Below, in pieces: positions 8,628 to 17,766 of a stretch of 37,882 bases of DNA (position 1 is its first letter; the number at the start of each line of letters is the position of its first letter). The translations under genes were made by a program, and so were the position numbers. This DNA comes from Patescibacteria group bacterium (GTDB taxonomy: Bacteria > Patescibacteriota > Patescibacteriia > Patescibacteriales > UBA12465), in NCBI GenBank assembly GCA_029982795.1, contig JARRBY010000005.1, positions 1 through 37,882 of the forward strand, read 5' to 3'. A model generated the notes under the pieces. It saw only the letters and a program-made list of their open reading frames with translations, ran no database searches and was not told the origin of the DNA.

Positions 8628-11039
8628 ATGGGAAAATATAAATTCATTAAATTTTTTGAGGAGATAACTATTAAAGATGTTCCTTATGTGGGTGGGAAAA
8701 ATGCTTCTTTGGGAGAAATGTATCGATCTTTATCTAGTCAAGGTTTGAGAGTACCTAATGGTTTCGCTACTACTTCAGAAGCGTATCGTTATTTTTTAGA
8801 TTCTGCCAACTTAAAGCCAAAAATTAGAAAAATTTTAAAAGATCTTGATACCCATAATGTTAAAGATTTAATGAAACGTGGCAAGGAGGTAAGAGAATTA
8901 ATTTTAAACGCACCTTTTCCAGAGGATTTTAGTTCGGAAATTAAACAAGCTTATAAAGAATTATCAACTTTTTATAAAACTAAGAGATTGGATGTGGCGG
9001 TTCGCTCAAGTGCTACTGCTGAAGATTTGCCCGATGCTTCTTTTGCGGGGCAACAAGAAACTTTTTTAAATGTCTATGGAGAAAATAATTTATTACAAGC
9101 GGTAAAGGGTTGCATTGCTTCCCTTTTCACCAATCGAGCGATTTCTTATCGAGTTGATAAAAAGTTTAATCATTTTTCTATTGCCTTATCAGTTGGTGTT
9201 CAAAAAATGGTTAGAGCTGACTTGGGTTCATCGGGGGTAATGTTTACAATTGATACAGAATCAGGTTTTAAAGATGTCGTACTTATTAATTCTATTTACG
9301 GATTAGGAGAAAACATTGTTCAAGGAAAAGTAAATCCTGATGAATTCTATTATTTTAAGCCAACAGGAACGATTATATCTAAGAATATAGGACAGAAGGC
9401 TATTAAAATGATTTATGATACTAAGGGTAAAAAGCCGGTAAAAAATATAGCAGTTAGTGAAACGGATAAGAGTAAATATTCTATTTCCGATAAGGAGGCT
9501 ATTCAGTTGGCACAATGGGGGGTAATTATAGAAAAACATTATAAACGACCAATGGATATTGAGTGGGCACTTGATGGTAAGGATAAAAAACTCTATATTA
9601 CTCAAGCTCGTCCGGAAACCGTGCAGAGTCAAATTAACCCTAATGTCATAGAACGATATAGTTTAAAAGAGAAATCTAAAATTATTTGTTCTGGCCAAAG
9701 TGTCGGTAATAAAATTGGTGTTGGAGTAACTAATAGAATAATGGAAGTAAAAGATATTAATAAGTTTAAACCCGGCCAAGTTTTAATTACTGATATGACT
9801 GATCCTGATTGGGAACCTATTATGAAAATCGCTTCTGCCATTGTTACCGATAAAGGCGGGAGGACTTGTCATGCCGCTATAGTGTCGCGTGAACTTGGTA
9901 TTCCTTGCGTGGTTGGTACTAAAAATGCTTCTAAAAAGATTAAAAGTAACAAAAAAATAACTGTTGATTGTTCTCAGGGTGAAGTCGGTTATGTATATGA
10001 TAAAGAGTTGCCATTTGTGATAAATAAAACAGATATTTTAAATTTAAAAAGGCCAAAAACTAAGATAATGTTAAATATTGCTGAACCGGATAAAGCATTT
10101 TTAAATTCCTTTATTCCTAATGATGGTGTTGGTTTAGCTCGTTTGGAGTTTATTATTAATAATTATATAAAAATTCACCCGCTTGCTTTGGTTAATTATA
10201 ATAAATTAACAAATAAGAAGGCGAAGCAAAAAATAGATTATCTTACTCAAGGCTATACTAATAAAAAACAATATTTTGTTGACCGTTTAGCCCAAGGCAT
10301 GGGAATTATTGCTGCCGCTTTTTATCCTAAAGAAGTTATTTTTCGTTTAAGTGATTTTAAAAGTAATGAGTATGCCAATTTAATTGGGGGTGCTGAATTT
10401 GAGCCAATAGAGGCTAATCCTATGATTGGTTATCGGGGAGCGAGTCGTTATTATTCAAAACAATTTTTACCAGCTTTTAAAATGGAGTGTCAGGCAATAA
10501 AAATAGTGAGAGAGAAGATGAAGTTGGACAATTTAAAATTAATGGTTCCTTTTTGCCGTACCATAGAAGAGGGTGAGATGGTTTTGCAAATTATGGCTGA
10601 AAATGGACTTAAGCGGGGGGACAAAGGTTTAGAGATATATGTTATGGCTGAAATTCCGGCTAATATCATTTTAGCAGAACAGTTTTGTAAAATTTTTGAT
10701 GGTTTCTCCATTGGCTCTAATGATTTAACGCAGTTGGCTTTAGGGATAGATCGGGATTCGGGAGGATCTTTAGAGATTTTAGGATTATCTGATGAAAGAA
10801 ATGAAGCTGTTAAAGAATTAATCAAAAAAATTATTGTTATAGCTAAAAAAAATAAGAAAAAGGTAGGTATTTGTGGGCAGGGACCTAGTGATTTTCCTGA
10901 AATAGCATCATTTTTAGTTGAGAATGGGATAAATAGTATGTCTTTAACTCCTGATAGTGCAGTTGAAACAACAATAGCAGTTTATAATACTGAGAAAAAG
11001 ATGAAAAAAATAAAGAGTTTATTAAGTTATTTTTTCTAA
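8628..11039 (+). CDS. ppsA: Phosphoenolpyruvate synthase (PEP-utilising enzyme)
   Basis: N-terminal VGGKNASLGEM, AVRSSATAEDLPDASFAGQQ, phospho-His loop GGRTCHAAIVSRELGIPCVVGT, C-terminal FSIGSNDLTQLALGIDRDS. Confidence 0.95.
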   Translation: MGKYKFIKFFEEITIKDVPYVGGKNASLGEMYRSLSSQGLRVPNGFATTSEAYRYFLDSANLKPKIRKILKDLDTHNVKDLMKRGKEVRELILNAPFPEDFSSEIKQAYKELSTFYKTKRLDVAVRSSATAEDLPDASFAGQQETFLNVYGENNLLQAVKGCIASLFTNRAISYRVDKKFNHFSIALSVGVQKMVRADLGSSGVMFTIDTESGFKDVVLINSIYGLGENIVQGKVNPDEFYYFKPTGTIISKNIGQKAIKMIYDTKGKKPVKNIAVSETDKSKYSISDKEAIQLAQWGVIIEKHYKRPMDIEWALDGKDKKLYITQARPETVQSQINPNVIERYSLKEKSKIICSGQSVGNKIGVGVTNRIMEVKDINKFKPGQVLITDMTDPDWEPIMKIASAIVTDKGGRTCHAAIVSRELGIPCVVGTKNASKKIKSNKKITVDCSQGEVGYVYDKELPFVINKTDILNLKRPKTKIMLNIAEPDKAFLNSFIPNDGVGLARLEFIINNYIKIHPLALVNYNKLTNKKAKQKIDYLTQGYTNKKQYFVDRLAQGMGIIAAAFYPKEVIFRLSDFKSNEYANLIGGAEFEPIEANPMIGYRGASRYYSKQFLPAFKMECQAIKIVREKMKLDNLKLMVPFCRTIEEGEMVLQIMAENGLKRGDKGLEIYVMAEIPANIILAEQFCKIFDGFSIGSNDLTQLALGIDRDSGGSLEILGLSDERNEAVKELIKKIIVIAKKNKKKVGICGQGPSDFPEIASFLVENGINSMSLTPDSAVETTIAVYNTEKKMKKIKSLLSYFF

Positions 11040-11672
11040 TTATTCAATAACTTCTATTTTTGCTATTTTGACGCCAAATTTTTTTGCAGCTTGATAGTCT
11101 TTCATCCAAATATCAACTCGATCAGAATAACGTTGATTCATGCGGTCTCGAACTATAAATACACGATCGCCAAATAGTTCAGGAATTCTAACTTTAGTGC
11201 CAAAACGAAGGAAGTTAGCGGCGATAGTATCCTCTATTTCATGTTCGCAGACATTGAAACCATTGGCGGTTATACAAGGAGTACTATCAGTTTGGCGAGG
11301 GTCAGAATTATAGGCGGTCATAGTATGAAAGCTGGTACTTATTACCTTGATTTCTTTTTCAGCATGAGTGGGTAAAAAGTTCCGTTCTATTGATTCGTCC
11401 ATTGTTTCACTTTTGATTAATAATTCATTACTTATTAAGGAATTATCAATAATTGTGTTATTTGCTGATAAATCATTGCTTTGTGCCACTGCTTGATTGG
11501 CCAGAGTTGGTGTAAAAAATAGGACGAATTGAAAAATACAGGCAATAATAATAAAAAGTAATAAGCTTTGCTTGCTACTGAGAGGAATAATTTCTTCTCG
11601 CAACAATTTCATTTGTTTCATATAGATTAATTTTCTTAAATAAAAAATCCCTAGCATAATCATAATTATCAA
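11040..11672 (-). CDS. 3D-domain (double-psi beta-barrel) secreted/anchored protein; start may be the internal MKQMKLL
   Basis: TM near N-terminus; C-terminal TMTAYNSDPRQTDSTPCITANG...FGTKVRIPELFGDRVFIVRDRMNQRYSDRVDIWM. Confidence 0.8.
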   Translation of the reverse strand: MIIMIMLGIFYLRKLIYMKQMKLLREEIIPLSSKQSLLLFIIIACIFQFVLFFTPTLANQAVAQSNDLSANNTIIDNSLISNELLIKSETMDESIERNFLPTHAEKEIKVISTSFHTMTAYNSDPRQTDSTPCITANGFNVCEHEIEDTIAANFLRFGTKVRIPELFGDRVFIVRDRMNQRYSDRVDIWMKDYQAAKKFGVKIAKIEVIE

Positions 11673-11746
11673 GCTTGGGATTTTCTTAACCGTTTATTAT
11701 AGCATTTTATTGAAAAAAGTCAATAGTACTTAAGATTTTGTTAATA

Positions 11747-11775
11747 TTGACAAATCTATTCAATTATGATATATT
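11747..11775 (+). promoter_or_regulatory. Sigma70-type promoter
   Basis: TTGACA (11747-11752), 17-nt spacer, TATATT (11770-11775). Confidence 0.65.
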
Positions 11776-11818
11776 ATAGCTATAAAAAATCGATCTTTAA
11801 CATTTAAAATATATAGAG

Positions 11819-12574
11819 ATGAAACAATTGATTGTATTTTTGTTGCTAGTTTTCATCGCTAGCCATTCAATGGCACAATCTGCCTATGAAAAAGAGAAGA
11901 TGAATTTAATTGAGTCTGAAATTTCTCGTTTGGAAAAGAAACAGGCTAAATTAAAGAAAGAGTTGGACCGGGAAAAGAATGATCAAATTTTAAAATTGAG
12001 AGAAGACTTGGCGAGGTATAAAAATTTGTCATCCTATACTGAAGAAGTGGACAGAATTCAAGCAAAAATTGATTCTATTGAAAATATAGAATCTAATTTT
12101 GAACTTGATTTACTTGGTTTTAATCTTGAATATTATCAAAATGAGAGGTTGAAGCTAATTACATCCTGGATAGAGCAAGATGTTCCGAAGGAATTATCAA
12201 TCTATCATAAAAACAGACGATCTCGTGCTAATGTTATTCGTCGTGAGGAATTAGTGCTATCAAAAATTGAAGCCAATATTAGTCAATCTATTGAAGGGGG
12301 AGTTGCCGAAAGTGGTTATAAGGTGATATTTGATAATAAATATAGCCTTAACGTAACTTTTATATTAAAATCTTTAGACGGCAGTCAAAGATTTGCCGTT
12401 TCACTTGCTCCCAGAACAAAAGAACGGCACTACATTTTACCAGGTAGATACCAGGTTGAATGTATTATTTCAGGCAGAAGATTTAAAGATGTTAGTTATC
12501 TAAATATTGATGGACAACAACATTTTTATGAAACAGAACCATGTTTTGGTTTTGTTTTAAAAGAAATTTATTAG
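11819..12574 (+). CDS. Secreted coiled-coil hypothetical protein
   Basis: Signal peptide MKQLIVFLLLVFIASHSMAQ, then coiled coil and beta-rich C-terminus. Confidence 0.65.
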   Translation: MKQLIVFLLLVFIASHSMAQSAYEKEKMNLIESEISRLEKKQAKLKKELDREKNDQILKLREDLARYKNLSSYTEEVDRIQAKIDSIENIESNFELDLLGFNLEYYQNERLKLITSWIEQDVPKELSIYHKNRRSRANVIRREELVLSKIEANISQSIEGGVAESGYKVIFDNKYSLNVTFILKSLDGSQRFAVSLAPRTKERHYILPGRYQVECIISGRRFKDVSYLNIDGQQHFYETEPCFGFVLKEIY

Positions 12575-12593
12575 AAATTTCTTAGACTAAATA

Positions 12594-12626
12594 AAAGAGA
12601 GTCATCAAGGACCCTCTTTTTTTCTT
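12594..12626 (+). terminator. Rho-independent terminator
   Basis: AAAGAGAGTC...GACCCTCTTT with one mismatch, then T-run. Confidence 0.6.
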
Positions 12627-12643
12627 TTTAATTTATTAAATAA

Positions 12644-13057
12644 TTAGCCACTAGTTGTTATTCCTCCTGCCGGAGATGAGCCAAAGGGTAAATTAGCGAA
12701 TACGAAGTAGGTAATGGTGTAGGCAGCTAAAACAATAACTAAACCAATTATGGCACTTGTTATAGTGCCTTGTGCTTTTTTTATCGTCTCTTCGTTACCA
12801 CCTGCTGTCATCCATCTAAAACCAGATACTATGGTTAAACTTAAAAAAATTATTGCCAGAAAACCCAAGATAACTTGAATGCCACGAGCAGCAATTTGTC
12901 CAATTTCAACTTTTCCTAAATTAGCTGCCAAACCAGTTTCTGTAGTCATTTTTTCTAATTCTTGGGGGTTATTTATTAATTGTCCTGAAGCTTGACTGAC
13001 AGCGATAATAGGAAAAATGAGAAGAGAAAAAAGAGCGAGCAAGAAGGATTTCTTCAT
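12644..13057 (-). CDS. TrbC/VirB2-like pilin paralog 6
   Basis: Signal peptide, two TM helices, GFRWMTAGGNEETIKKAQGTITSAIIGLVIVLAAYTIT. Confidence 0.75.
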   Translation of the reverse strand: MKKSFLLALFSLLIFPIIAVSQASGQLINNPQELEKMTTETGLAANLGKVEIGQIAARGIQVILGFLAIIFLSLTIVSGFRWMTAGGNEETIKKAQGTITSAIIGLVIVLAAYTITYFVFANLPFGSSPAGGITTSG

Positions 13058-13061
13058 AGTT

Positions 13062-13511
13062 TTATAAAATTAAATTAACAAATATAAAGTTCCAAATAGT
13101 CCAAGCTGAGAGGGTGAGAATTAAACCAATTACAGCGGAAGTTAAAGATCCAGTTGCTTTTTTTACCGTTTCTGGATTACCACCTGATGTCATCCATCTA
13201 AAACCAGCAATAACTGTTAAAAAAATAAAGATAAGACCGGTAAGACTAAGTAAAGCATTAATAACAAGGCCAACTATTCTTGGAATAGAGGTAGTATTTT
13301 CATCAGTTGAATAGCCACTTTTTTTAGCAATATTTTCCATGCGATTAAGAAGATGATTGCTATTACTTGATTGTATTTCTCCACTTTCTTCAAAATTTAA
13401 ATCTTGAAATTCTACATTTTGTTCTACTTGAGCATAGCTGGCGTTGGTTAAAGGTAAAATTAAAAAAGCACTGAAAACAATAAGAAGATAGAATTTAAAT
13501 TTATTTTTCAT
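13062..13511 (-). CDS. TrbC/VirB2-like pilin paralog 5
   Basis: GFRWMTSGGNPETVKKATGSLTSAVIGLILTLSAWTI. Confidence 0.75.
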   Translation of the reverse strand: MKNKFKFYLLIVFSAFLILPLTNASYAQVEQNVEFQDLNFEESGEIQSSNSNHLLNRMENIAKKSGYSTDENTTSIPRIVGLVINALLSLTGLIFIFLTVIAGFRWMTSGGNPETVKKATGSLTSAVIGLILTLSAWTIWNFIFVNLIL

Positions 13512-13515
13512 ATTT

Positions 13516-13920
13516 TTAATTAGCTATTACACTAGCTAGTATTCTTGAAATCCAAGAACTAAGAGCGTAGGCAGTTAACACTATAACAAGACCAATACTT
13601 AAGGATAAAATTTTCTTTTGCGCTTCTTCAATCTTTTCTTTATTACCTTGGGCCGTCATCCAATTATTACCCGCTAAAAACATTAATACTAAGAAAATTG
13701 TACCTAAGGCTGTCATCACCATTCTAATAATTGAGCTTATTATATCATCTAAACTGTTGGTAGTATTAATATCAGTTTGGTCAACAATTTTATTTATATT
13801 TTCATCGTATTCATTTCTTTTTTCAGTATTTAAAAAATCTGCTCTTGTGGGATTGGCAAAAACAAAGGTTATGATAAAAAATAATAGAATCAGCCCTTTT
13901 TTTGTAATTACCTTTGTCAT
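13516..13920 (-). CDS. TrbC/VirB2-like pilin paralog 4
   Basis: GNNWMTAQGNKEKIEEAQKKILSLSIGLVIVLTAYAL. Confidence 0.75.
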   Translation of the reverse strand: MTKVITKKGLILLFFIITFVFANPTRADFLNTEKRNEYDENINKIVDQTDINTTNSLDDIISSIIRMVMTALGTIFLVLMFLAGNNWMTAQGNKEKIEEAQKKILSLSIGLVIVLTAYALSSWISRILASVIAN

Positions 13921-13923
13921 ATT

Positions 13924-14325
13924 TTAAATAAAGTAAGAAATAAGAAAATAAGAAATGGCGTAGGCGGCAATAGTAATAACTAGACCAATAATAGCATTAA
14001 TAAGGCCTTCTTGGGCTTTTTTTATCGTTTCTTCATTACCATTTGACGTCATCCATTTAACACCACTGAAAATAATTAAGCCAAAAAATATTACCCCAAC
14101 TAAACCTAAGATAGCGTAAATAATGGTGCCAATAATACTATCCACGGTTTCCGCGTTTTCACCGGTGGCAAATCCGGCTTCTTCACTGGTTATATTAAGT
14201 CCGCTATCATTGTTAAAATTAAAGCTTTGGGCGGCAACGATACTTAAAGGCGCTAGAGTTAAAACAAAAAAAATAAAAGAAAAAGTTAAAGCTATAAGTT
14301 CTTTTTTTCTAATAAATTTAGACAT
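13924..14325 (-). CDS. TrbC/VirB2-like pilin paralog 3
   Basis: GVKWMTSNGNEETIKKAQEGLINAIIGLVITIAAYAI. Confidence 0.75.
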   Translation of the reverse strand: MSKFIRKKELIALTFSFIFFVLTLAPLSIVAAQSFNFNNDSGLNITSEEAGFATGENAETVDSIIGTIIYAILGLVGVIFFGLIIFSGVKWMTSNGNEETIKKAQEGLINAIIGLVITIAAYAISYFLISYFI

Positions 14326-14326
14326 A

Positions 14327-14731
14327 CTAATTTAGTATTTCGTTACCGATAAATGAGGTAATAGCATAGGCAGAAAAGACAATGATTAGGCCAATAATAC
14401 CATTCATTAACAAATTCTTAGCTTTAGCTACTTGGGTTTCATTTCCTTGAGCTGTCATCCATAAAATACCAGCATAAATCATCAGAACCAAAAATAAGAC
14501 ACCAACAAAAGATAGAACTGTACCAATTATTTGACCAGCTTTAGTTTGTAAAAAGTTATCGTAGTTTGCGTTTGCACCAGTTTGTGTCTTAAAAGCCTTT
14601 ACTGCGCCGGCAGTTTCATCCAAGCCTTCTAAAGGATTATATTCTTGAGCTTGTAAGCTATTAACGAAAAAAGCACCATTTAGAAGAAATATGCTTAGAA
14701 TAACTAGAAATATAGTTTTTTTTATTTTCAT
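14327..14731 (-). CDS. TrbC/VirB2-like pilin paralog 2
   Basis: GILWMTAQGNETQVAKAKNLLMNGIIGLIIVFSAYAI. Confidence 0.75.
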   Translation of the reverse strand: MKIKKTIFLVILSIFLLNGAFFVNSLQAQEYNPLEGLDETAGAVKAFKTQTGANANYDNFLQTKAGQIIGTVLSFVGVLFLVLMIYAGILWMTAQGNETQVAKAKNLLMNGIIGLIIVFSAYAITSFIGNEILN

Positions 14732-14743
14732 AAAAATAATTTA

Positions 14744-14804
14744 CACTGGTCTGGAAACAAAAAATTGCGTCCAAACCAGTGATTCCCAATTTTACTGAGA
14801 ATCA
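14744..14804 (-). other. Tandem stem-loops between pilin paralogs 1 and 2
   Basis: CACTGGTTTGGA/TCCAGACCAGTG (12 bp, one G-U) and TGATTCTCA/TGGGAATCA (9 bp, one G-U) in the minus-strand transcript. Confidence 0.65.
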
Positions 14805-14875
14805 CATATTATTATTTATAATATATAAATAATTTTCAGTAGTAATCTTTTCTCGTTATATTAAAGAAATAAGCA

Positions 14876-15262
14876 TTAGACACCACTGGTAGCATTATAA
14901 ATAGCATTAATAACGAAGGTGGAAATTGCCCAAGCTGCTAAAATAATAACTAAACCAATAACTCCGGCTCCTAATATTTGCTGAGCTTTAGATACTTTTT
15001 CTTCGCTACCACCTGCTGTCATCCATTGAAAACCTCCCATTAAGATGATACCCACAGCAATTACTCCTAAAAAGCCAAGAACAACGTTGATGATGCTACC
15101 AACAATTTCTCTCGGATCACGGTTTGATAAAGCATTGTCTAAACCATTATTAACTTGATTTAAACCAAAATCAGCTTGTGCTGATACCTGTACAGCAAAT
15201 ACAGGGGTTAATAATAAAGCAACGATAGCAATAGACAATAAGTGTTTGTAAATTTTTTTCAT
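14876..15262 (-). CDS. TrbC/VirB2-like pilin paralog 1 (lead gene, candidate major pilin)
   Basis: Signal peptide ending VSAQA; GFQWMTAGGSEEKVSKAQQILGAGVIGLVIILAAWAI; strong SD. Confidence 0.8.
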   Translation of the reverse strand: MKKIYKHLLSIAIVALLLTPVFAVQVSAQADFGLNQVNNGLDNALSNRDPREIVGSIINVVLGFLGVIAVGIILMGGFQWMTAGGSEEKVSKAQQILGAGVIGLVIILAAWAISTFVINAIYNATSGV

Positions 15263-15267
15263 ATTTT

Positions 15268-15337
15268 CACCTCCTTTCTTAAGTAATAATATTTTATTTA
15301 TATTCTTAATTCTAGCATATTATTTTTAACAAGACAA
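15268..15337 (-). promoter_or_regulatory. Promoter and Shine-Dalgarno of the pilin lead gene
   Basis: Minus strand: TTGTCT, 17 nt, TAGAAT (TGC before it, extended -10); AAAGGAGGTG 5 nt before ATG. Confidence 0.7.
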
Positions 15338-15380
15338 ATAAAAAAAGCTATGCTAAGATAAAAAAAGAGGCTTAGATTTT

Positions 15381-16976
15381 ATGTGGGAGAAATTGAAAAA
15401 AGTAAAATTTGTCAATATTTTTTGGGTGCTATTTTATAGCCTTATTTTTTTAGTTTTAGTCAATACTGGGTTTAACTATTTAGATCCTGATTTGGGATGG
15501 CATTTGAAGGTTGGACAAGAAATTGCGATAAATAGACAAGTACCAACTGTTAATCTGTATAATTATACTTATACTGGCAATTGGGTGGATCATGAGTGGT
15601 TGGGAGATTTATTAGCTTATCTCGCTTTTGATAATTGGGGTTATGAGTTTTTAGTAATTTTTTTTGCAGCCTTAATTACATTTACTTTTATAATCTTAAA
15701 TCTTTTTATTTATAAAAGTTTAAATAAAAAGACAATTTTTCCTTTTGTCGCTATTTTTCAGCTTTTAGGAATTTTTGCTTCCCTTCCTCATTTTGGAGTT
15801 AGAATGCAGGAATTTGGGGTTTTGTTTTTATTATTACTGCTTATTATAATTGATTTGTATAGTCGAAGTGGAAAAAGAAAGTATTTATTTTTTCTGCCGC
15901 TTCTCTTTCTGTTTTGGGCAAATTTACACGCCAGTTTTATCTTAGGTCTTTTTATTTGTTTTGCTTGGTTAGGGATAAAAATAGGAGAAAGGATACTGCT
16001 TTTTAAAAAAAATAACCTATATTTTTTAAAATTAGATAAAGCTTTACCTATTTATCAGATAAAACATTTTTTTTATTTTACTCTTTTATCGCTAGGAGCA
16101 ACTCTAATTAATCCTTATACCTATAAATTGTATAGTTTTTTGGGAGGGTATAAGAATCAAGCTTATTTATCACTAATCCAAGAATGGTTACCACAATACA
16201 GGTTTCCTTTGCATTATGATCAATTAATTTATTTAGCTTTAGGCACAATTGTTTTGCTTTTTGTTACTTATCGCGCCTTTAAAAGAAAAGACAAGATTGA
16301 GCTTTGGCCCTTCTTTTTAACTTTTTTATTTTTAATTCTTAGTTTTAAATCAAGACGACATTTCCCTTTATTTGTAGTTGCCTCTTTTTTGCCCCTCATC
16401 TCTTTTTACAGTGATTTCTTTTCGGGGTTAAGCCTAAAAAGTTACCGGGGGTTTTTAAAGGCATTGACTATATTGTGCTTATTATTGGTTATTTTAAATC
16501 AAGCACTTAGTATTAACTTTATTACGCAGCCTTTTTCTTCTTTTTGTAATCGTTATCCCTGCGCAGCGGTAGACTTTATTAAAGAAAATGATGAATATAA
16601 ACAAGCTAAGTTATTAAATGTCTATGATTGGGGTGGATTTTTAATATGGACCTTACCAGAGAAAAAAATATTTATCGATGGTAGGTTGCCACAAGTGGAA
16701 TATAACGGCAAAACCTTTATTGAAGAATATAGACGTTTTTTTAATAAGGAAGAGGATAAAGCATATTTATTGAATCAATATGGAATTGATTTAGTTTTAC
16801 TCAAAAGTAGTGAGGAGCCTTTAAGATTGAAGAAATGGGAAAGAATATTTTTTCAAATTAGAAAAGAACAATTAAATTCTAAAAATTATCTTCGTGATTA
16901 TTTAGAAATTGCTCCTGAGTGGGAGCAAGTTTATCAGGATGAGACAGCGTTAATTTATAAGCGACGAGCTTTATAA
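15381..16976 (+). CDS. Multi-pass membrane protein, GT-C/PMT-like
   Basis: NYLDPDLGWHLKVGQEI, WVDHEWLGDLLAY; many TM segments; soluble C-terminal domain. Confidence 0.6.
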   Translation: MWEKLKKVKFVNIFWVLFYSLIFLVLVNTGFNYLDPDLGWHLKVGQEIAINRQVPTVNLYNYTYTGNWVDHEWLGDLLAYLAFDNWGYEFLVIFFAALITFTFIILNLFIYKSLNKKTIFPFVAIFQLLGIFASLPHFGVRMQEFGVLFLLLLLIIIDLYSRSGKRKYLFFLPLLFLFWANLHASFILGLFICFAWLGIKIGERILLFKKNNLYFLKLDKALPIYQIKHFFYFTLLSLGATLINPYTYKLYSFLGGYKNQAYLSLIQEWLPQYRFPLHYDQLIYLALGTIVLLFVTYRAFKRKDKIELWPFFLTFLFLILSFKSRRHFPLFVVASFLPLISFYSDFFSGLSLKSYRGFLKALTILCLLLVILNQALSINFITQPFSSFCNRYPCAAVDFIKENDEYKQAKLLNVYDWGGFLIWTLPEKKIFIDGRLPQVEYNGKTFIEEYRRFFNKEEDKAYLLNQYGIDLVLLKSSEEPLRLKKWERIFFQIRKEQLNSKNYLRDYLEIAPEWEQVYQDETALIYKRRAL

Positions 16977-16977
16977 A

Positions 16978-17724
16978 ATGATTATGAAAACTATTGAAAT
17001 ATGTTTGCCAATTAAAGATGAAGAGAAAATAATTGCTGATAAAATTAAATTTTTAGATAGTGAACTTTCAAATTTAGATTTGGAAGTAAAGTGGATTTTA
17101 TCAGGCGTAGTTAATGGCAGTTTAGATGCTTCTTATAATATTTTAGAAAGTTTAATCCCTGTTTTAGCACATAAATTAAAGATTTTTAATATTAAAAAGG
17201 GTGGCAAGGCGCGGGCAATAAAAGTTTGTTGGCAACAAAGTGAAGCTGATATTTTGGTTTTTATGGATATTGATTTGGCGGTTCCGCCATATTTTTTAGA
17301 GCCATTACTCTTACCTCTTATTAATAAAGAAGCTGATTTGGTGATAGGTTCACGTTTTTTGCCGGAGTCAGATATAACGCGATTATGGCAACGTCGACTT
17401 ATTTCTCAATTTTATATCTTTTTTTCTCGTTTGCTTCTTCATCATAAACAAAGTGATCTGCAGTGTGGTTTTAAAGCAATCACAAAAGAGGCTTATCAAA
17501 AAATTGCCTGTCATTTGAAAGATAATAATTGGTTTCTGGATACTGAACTTATAATGTTTTCCAAGTCATATAATATGAGAATAAAGGAAATTCCGGTAAA
17601 ATGGCAGGAGCGAGAAAATGTTGTTAAGAAAAGTAATATTCATGTTATAAAAGATAGTTGGCGTTTTTTTAAGAACTTAATTATTTTACGGGGTCGTTTA
17701 AAAAAATTTAAAATTAAACAATAA
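16978..17724 (+). CDS. Glycosyltransferase family 2 (dolichyl-phosphate-mannose-synthase-like)
   Basis: LPIKDEEKIIADKI, GKARAIKVCWQQSEADILVFMDIDLAVPP, DLVIGSRFLPESD, DLQCGFKA. Confidence 0.88.
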   Translation: MIMKTIEICLPIKDEEKIIADKIKFLDSELSNLDLEVKWILSGVVNGSLDASYNILESLIPVLAHKLKIFNIKKGGKARAIKVCWQQSEADILVFMDIDLAVPPYFLEPLLLPLINKEADLVIGSRFLPESDITRLWQRRLISQFYIFFSRLLLHHKQSDLQCGFKAITKEAYQKIACHLKDNNWFLDTELIMFSKSYNMRIKEIPVKWQERENVVKKSNIHVIKDSWRFFKNLIILRGRLKKFKIKQ

Positions 17725-17750
17725 AAAATACCGCTAAGAGCGGTATTTTT
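17724..17750. terminator. Bidirectional terminator
   Basis: Perfect 12-bp stem AAAAATACCGCT/AGCGGTATTTTT, 3-nt loop, between convergent genes. Confidence 0.88.
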
Positions 17751-17766
17751 ATTGATTGATTAATAA

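Noticed and set aside
9303-9841. Antisense ORFs inside ppsA (9303-9632, 9629-9841)
   Set aside because: They lie opposite a clearly conserved enzyme gene; low-complexity translation with no recognisable motif.
10490-10825. Antisense 111-aa ORF in ppsA
   Set aside because: Opposite the conserved PEP-synthase C-terminus; no independent support.
12644-15262. Pilin array as a tandem assembly artifact
   Set aside because: Paralogs are strongly diverged outside the loop/TM motif and have different lengths, so they are not duplicated reads.
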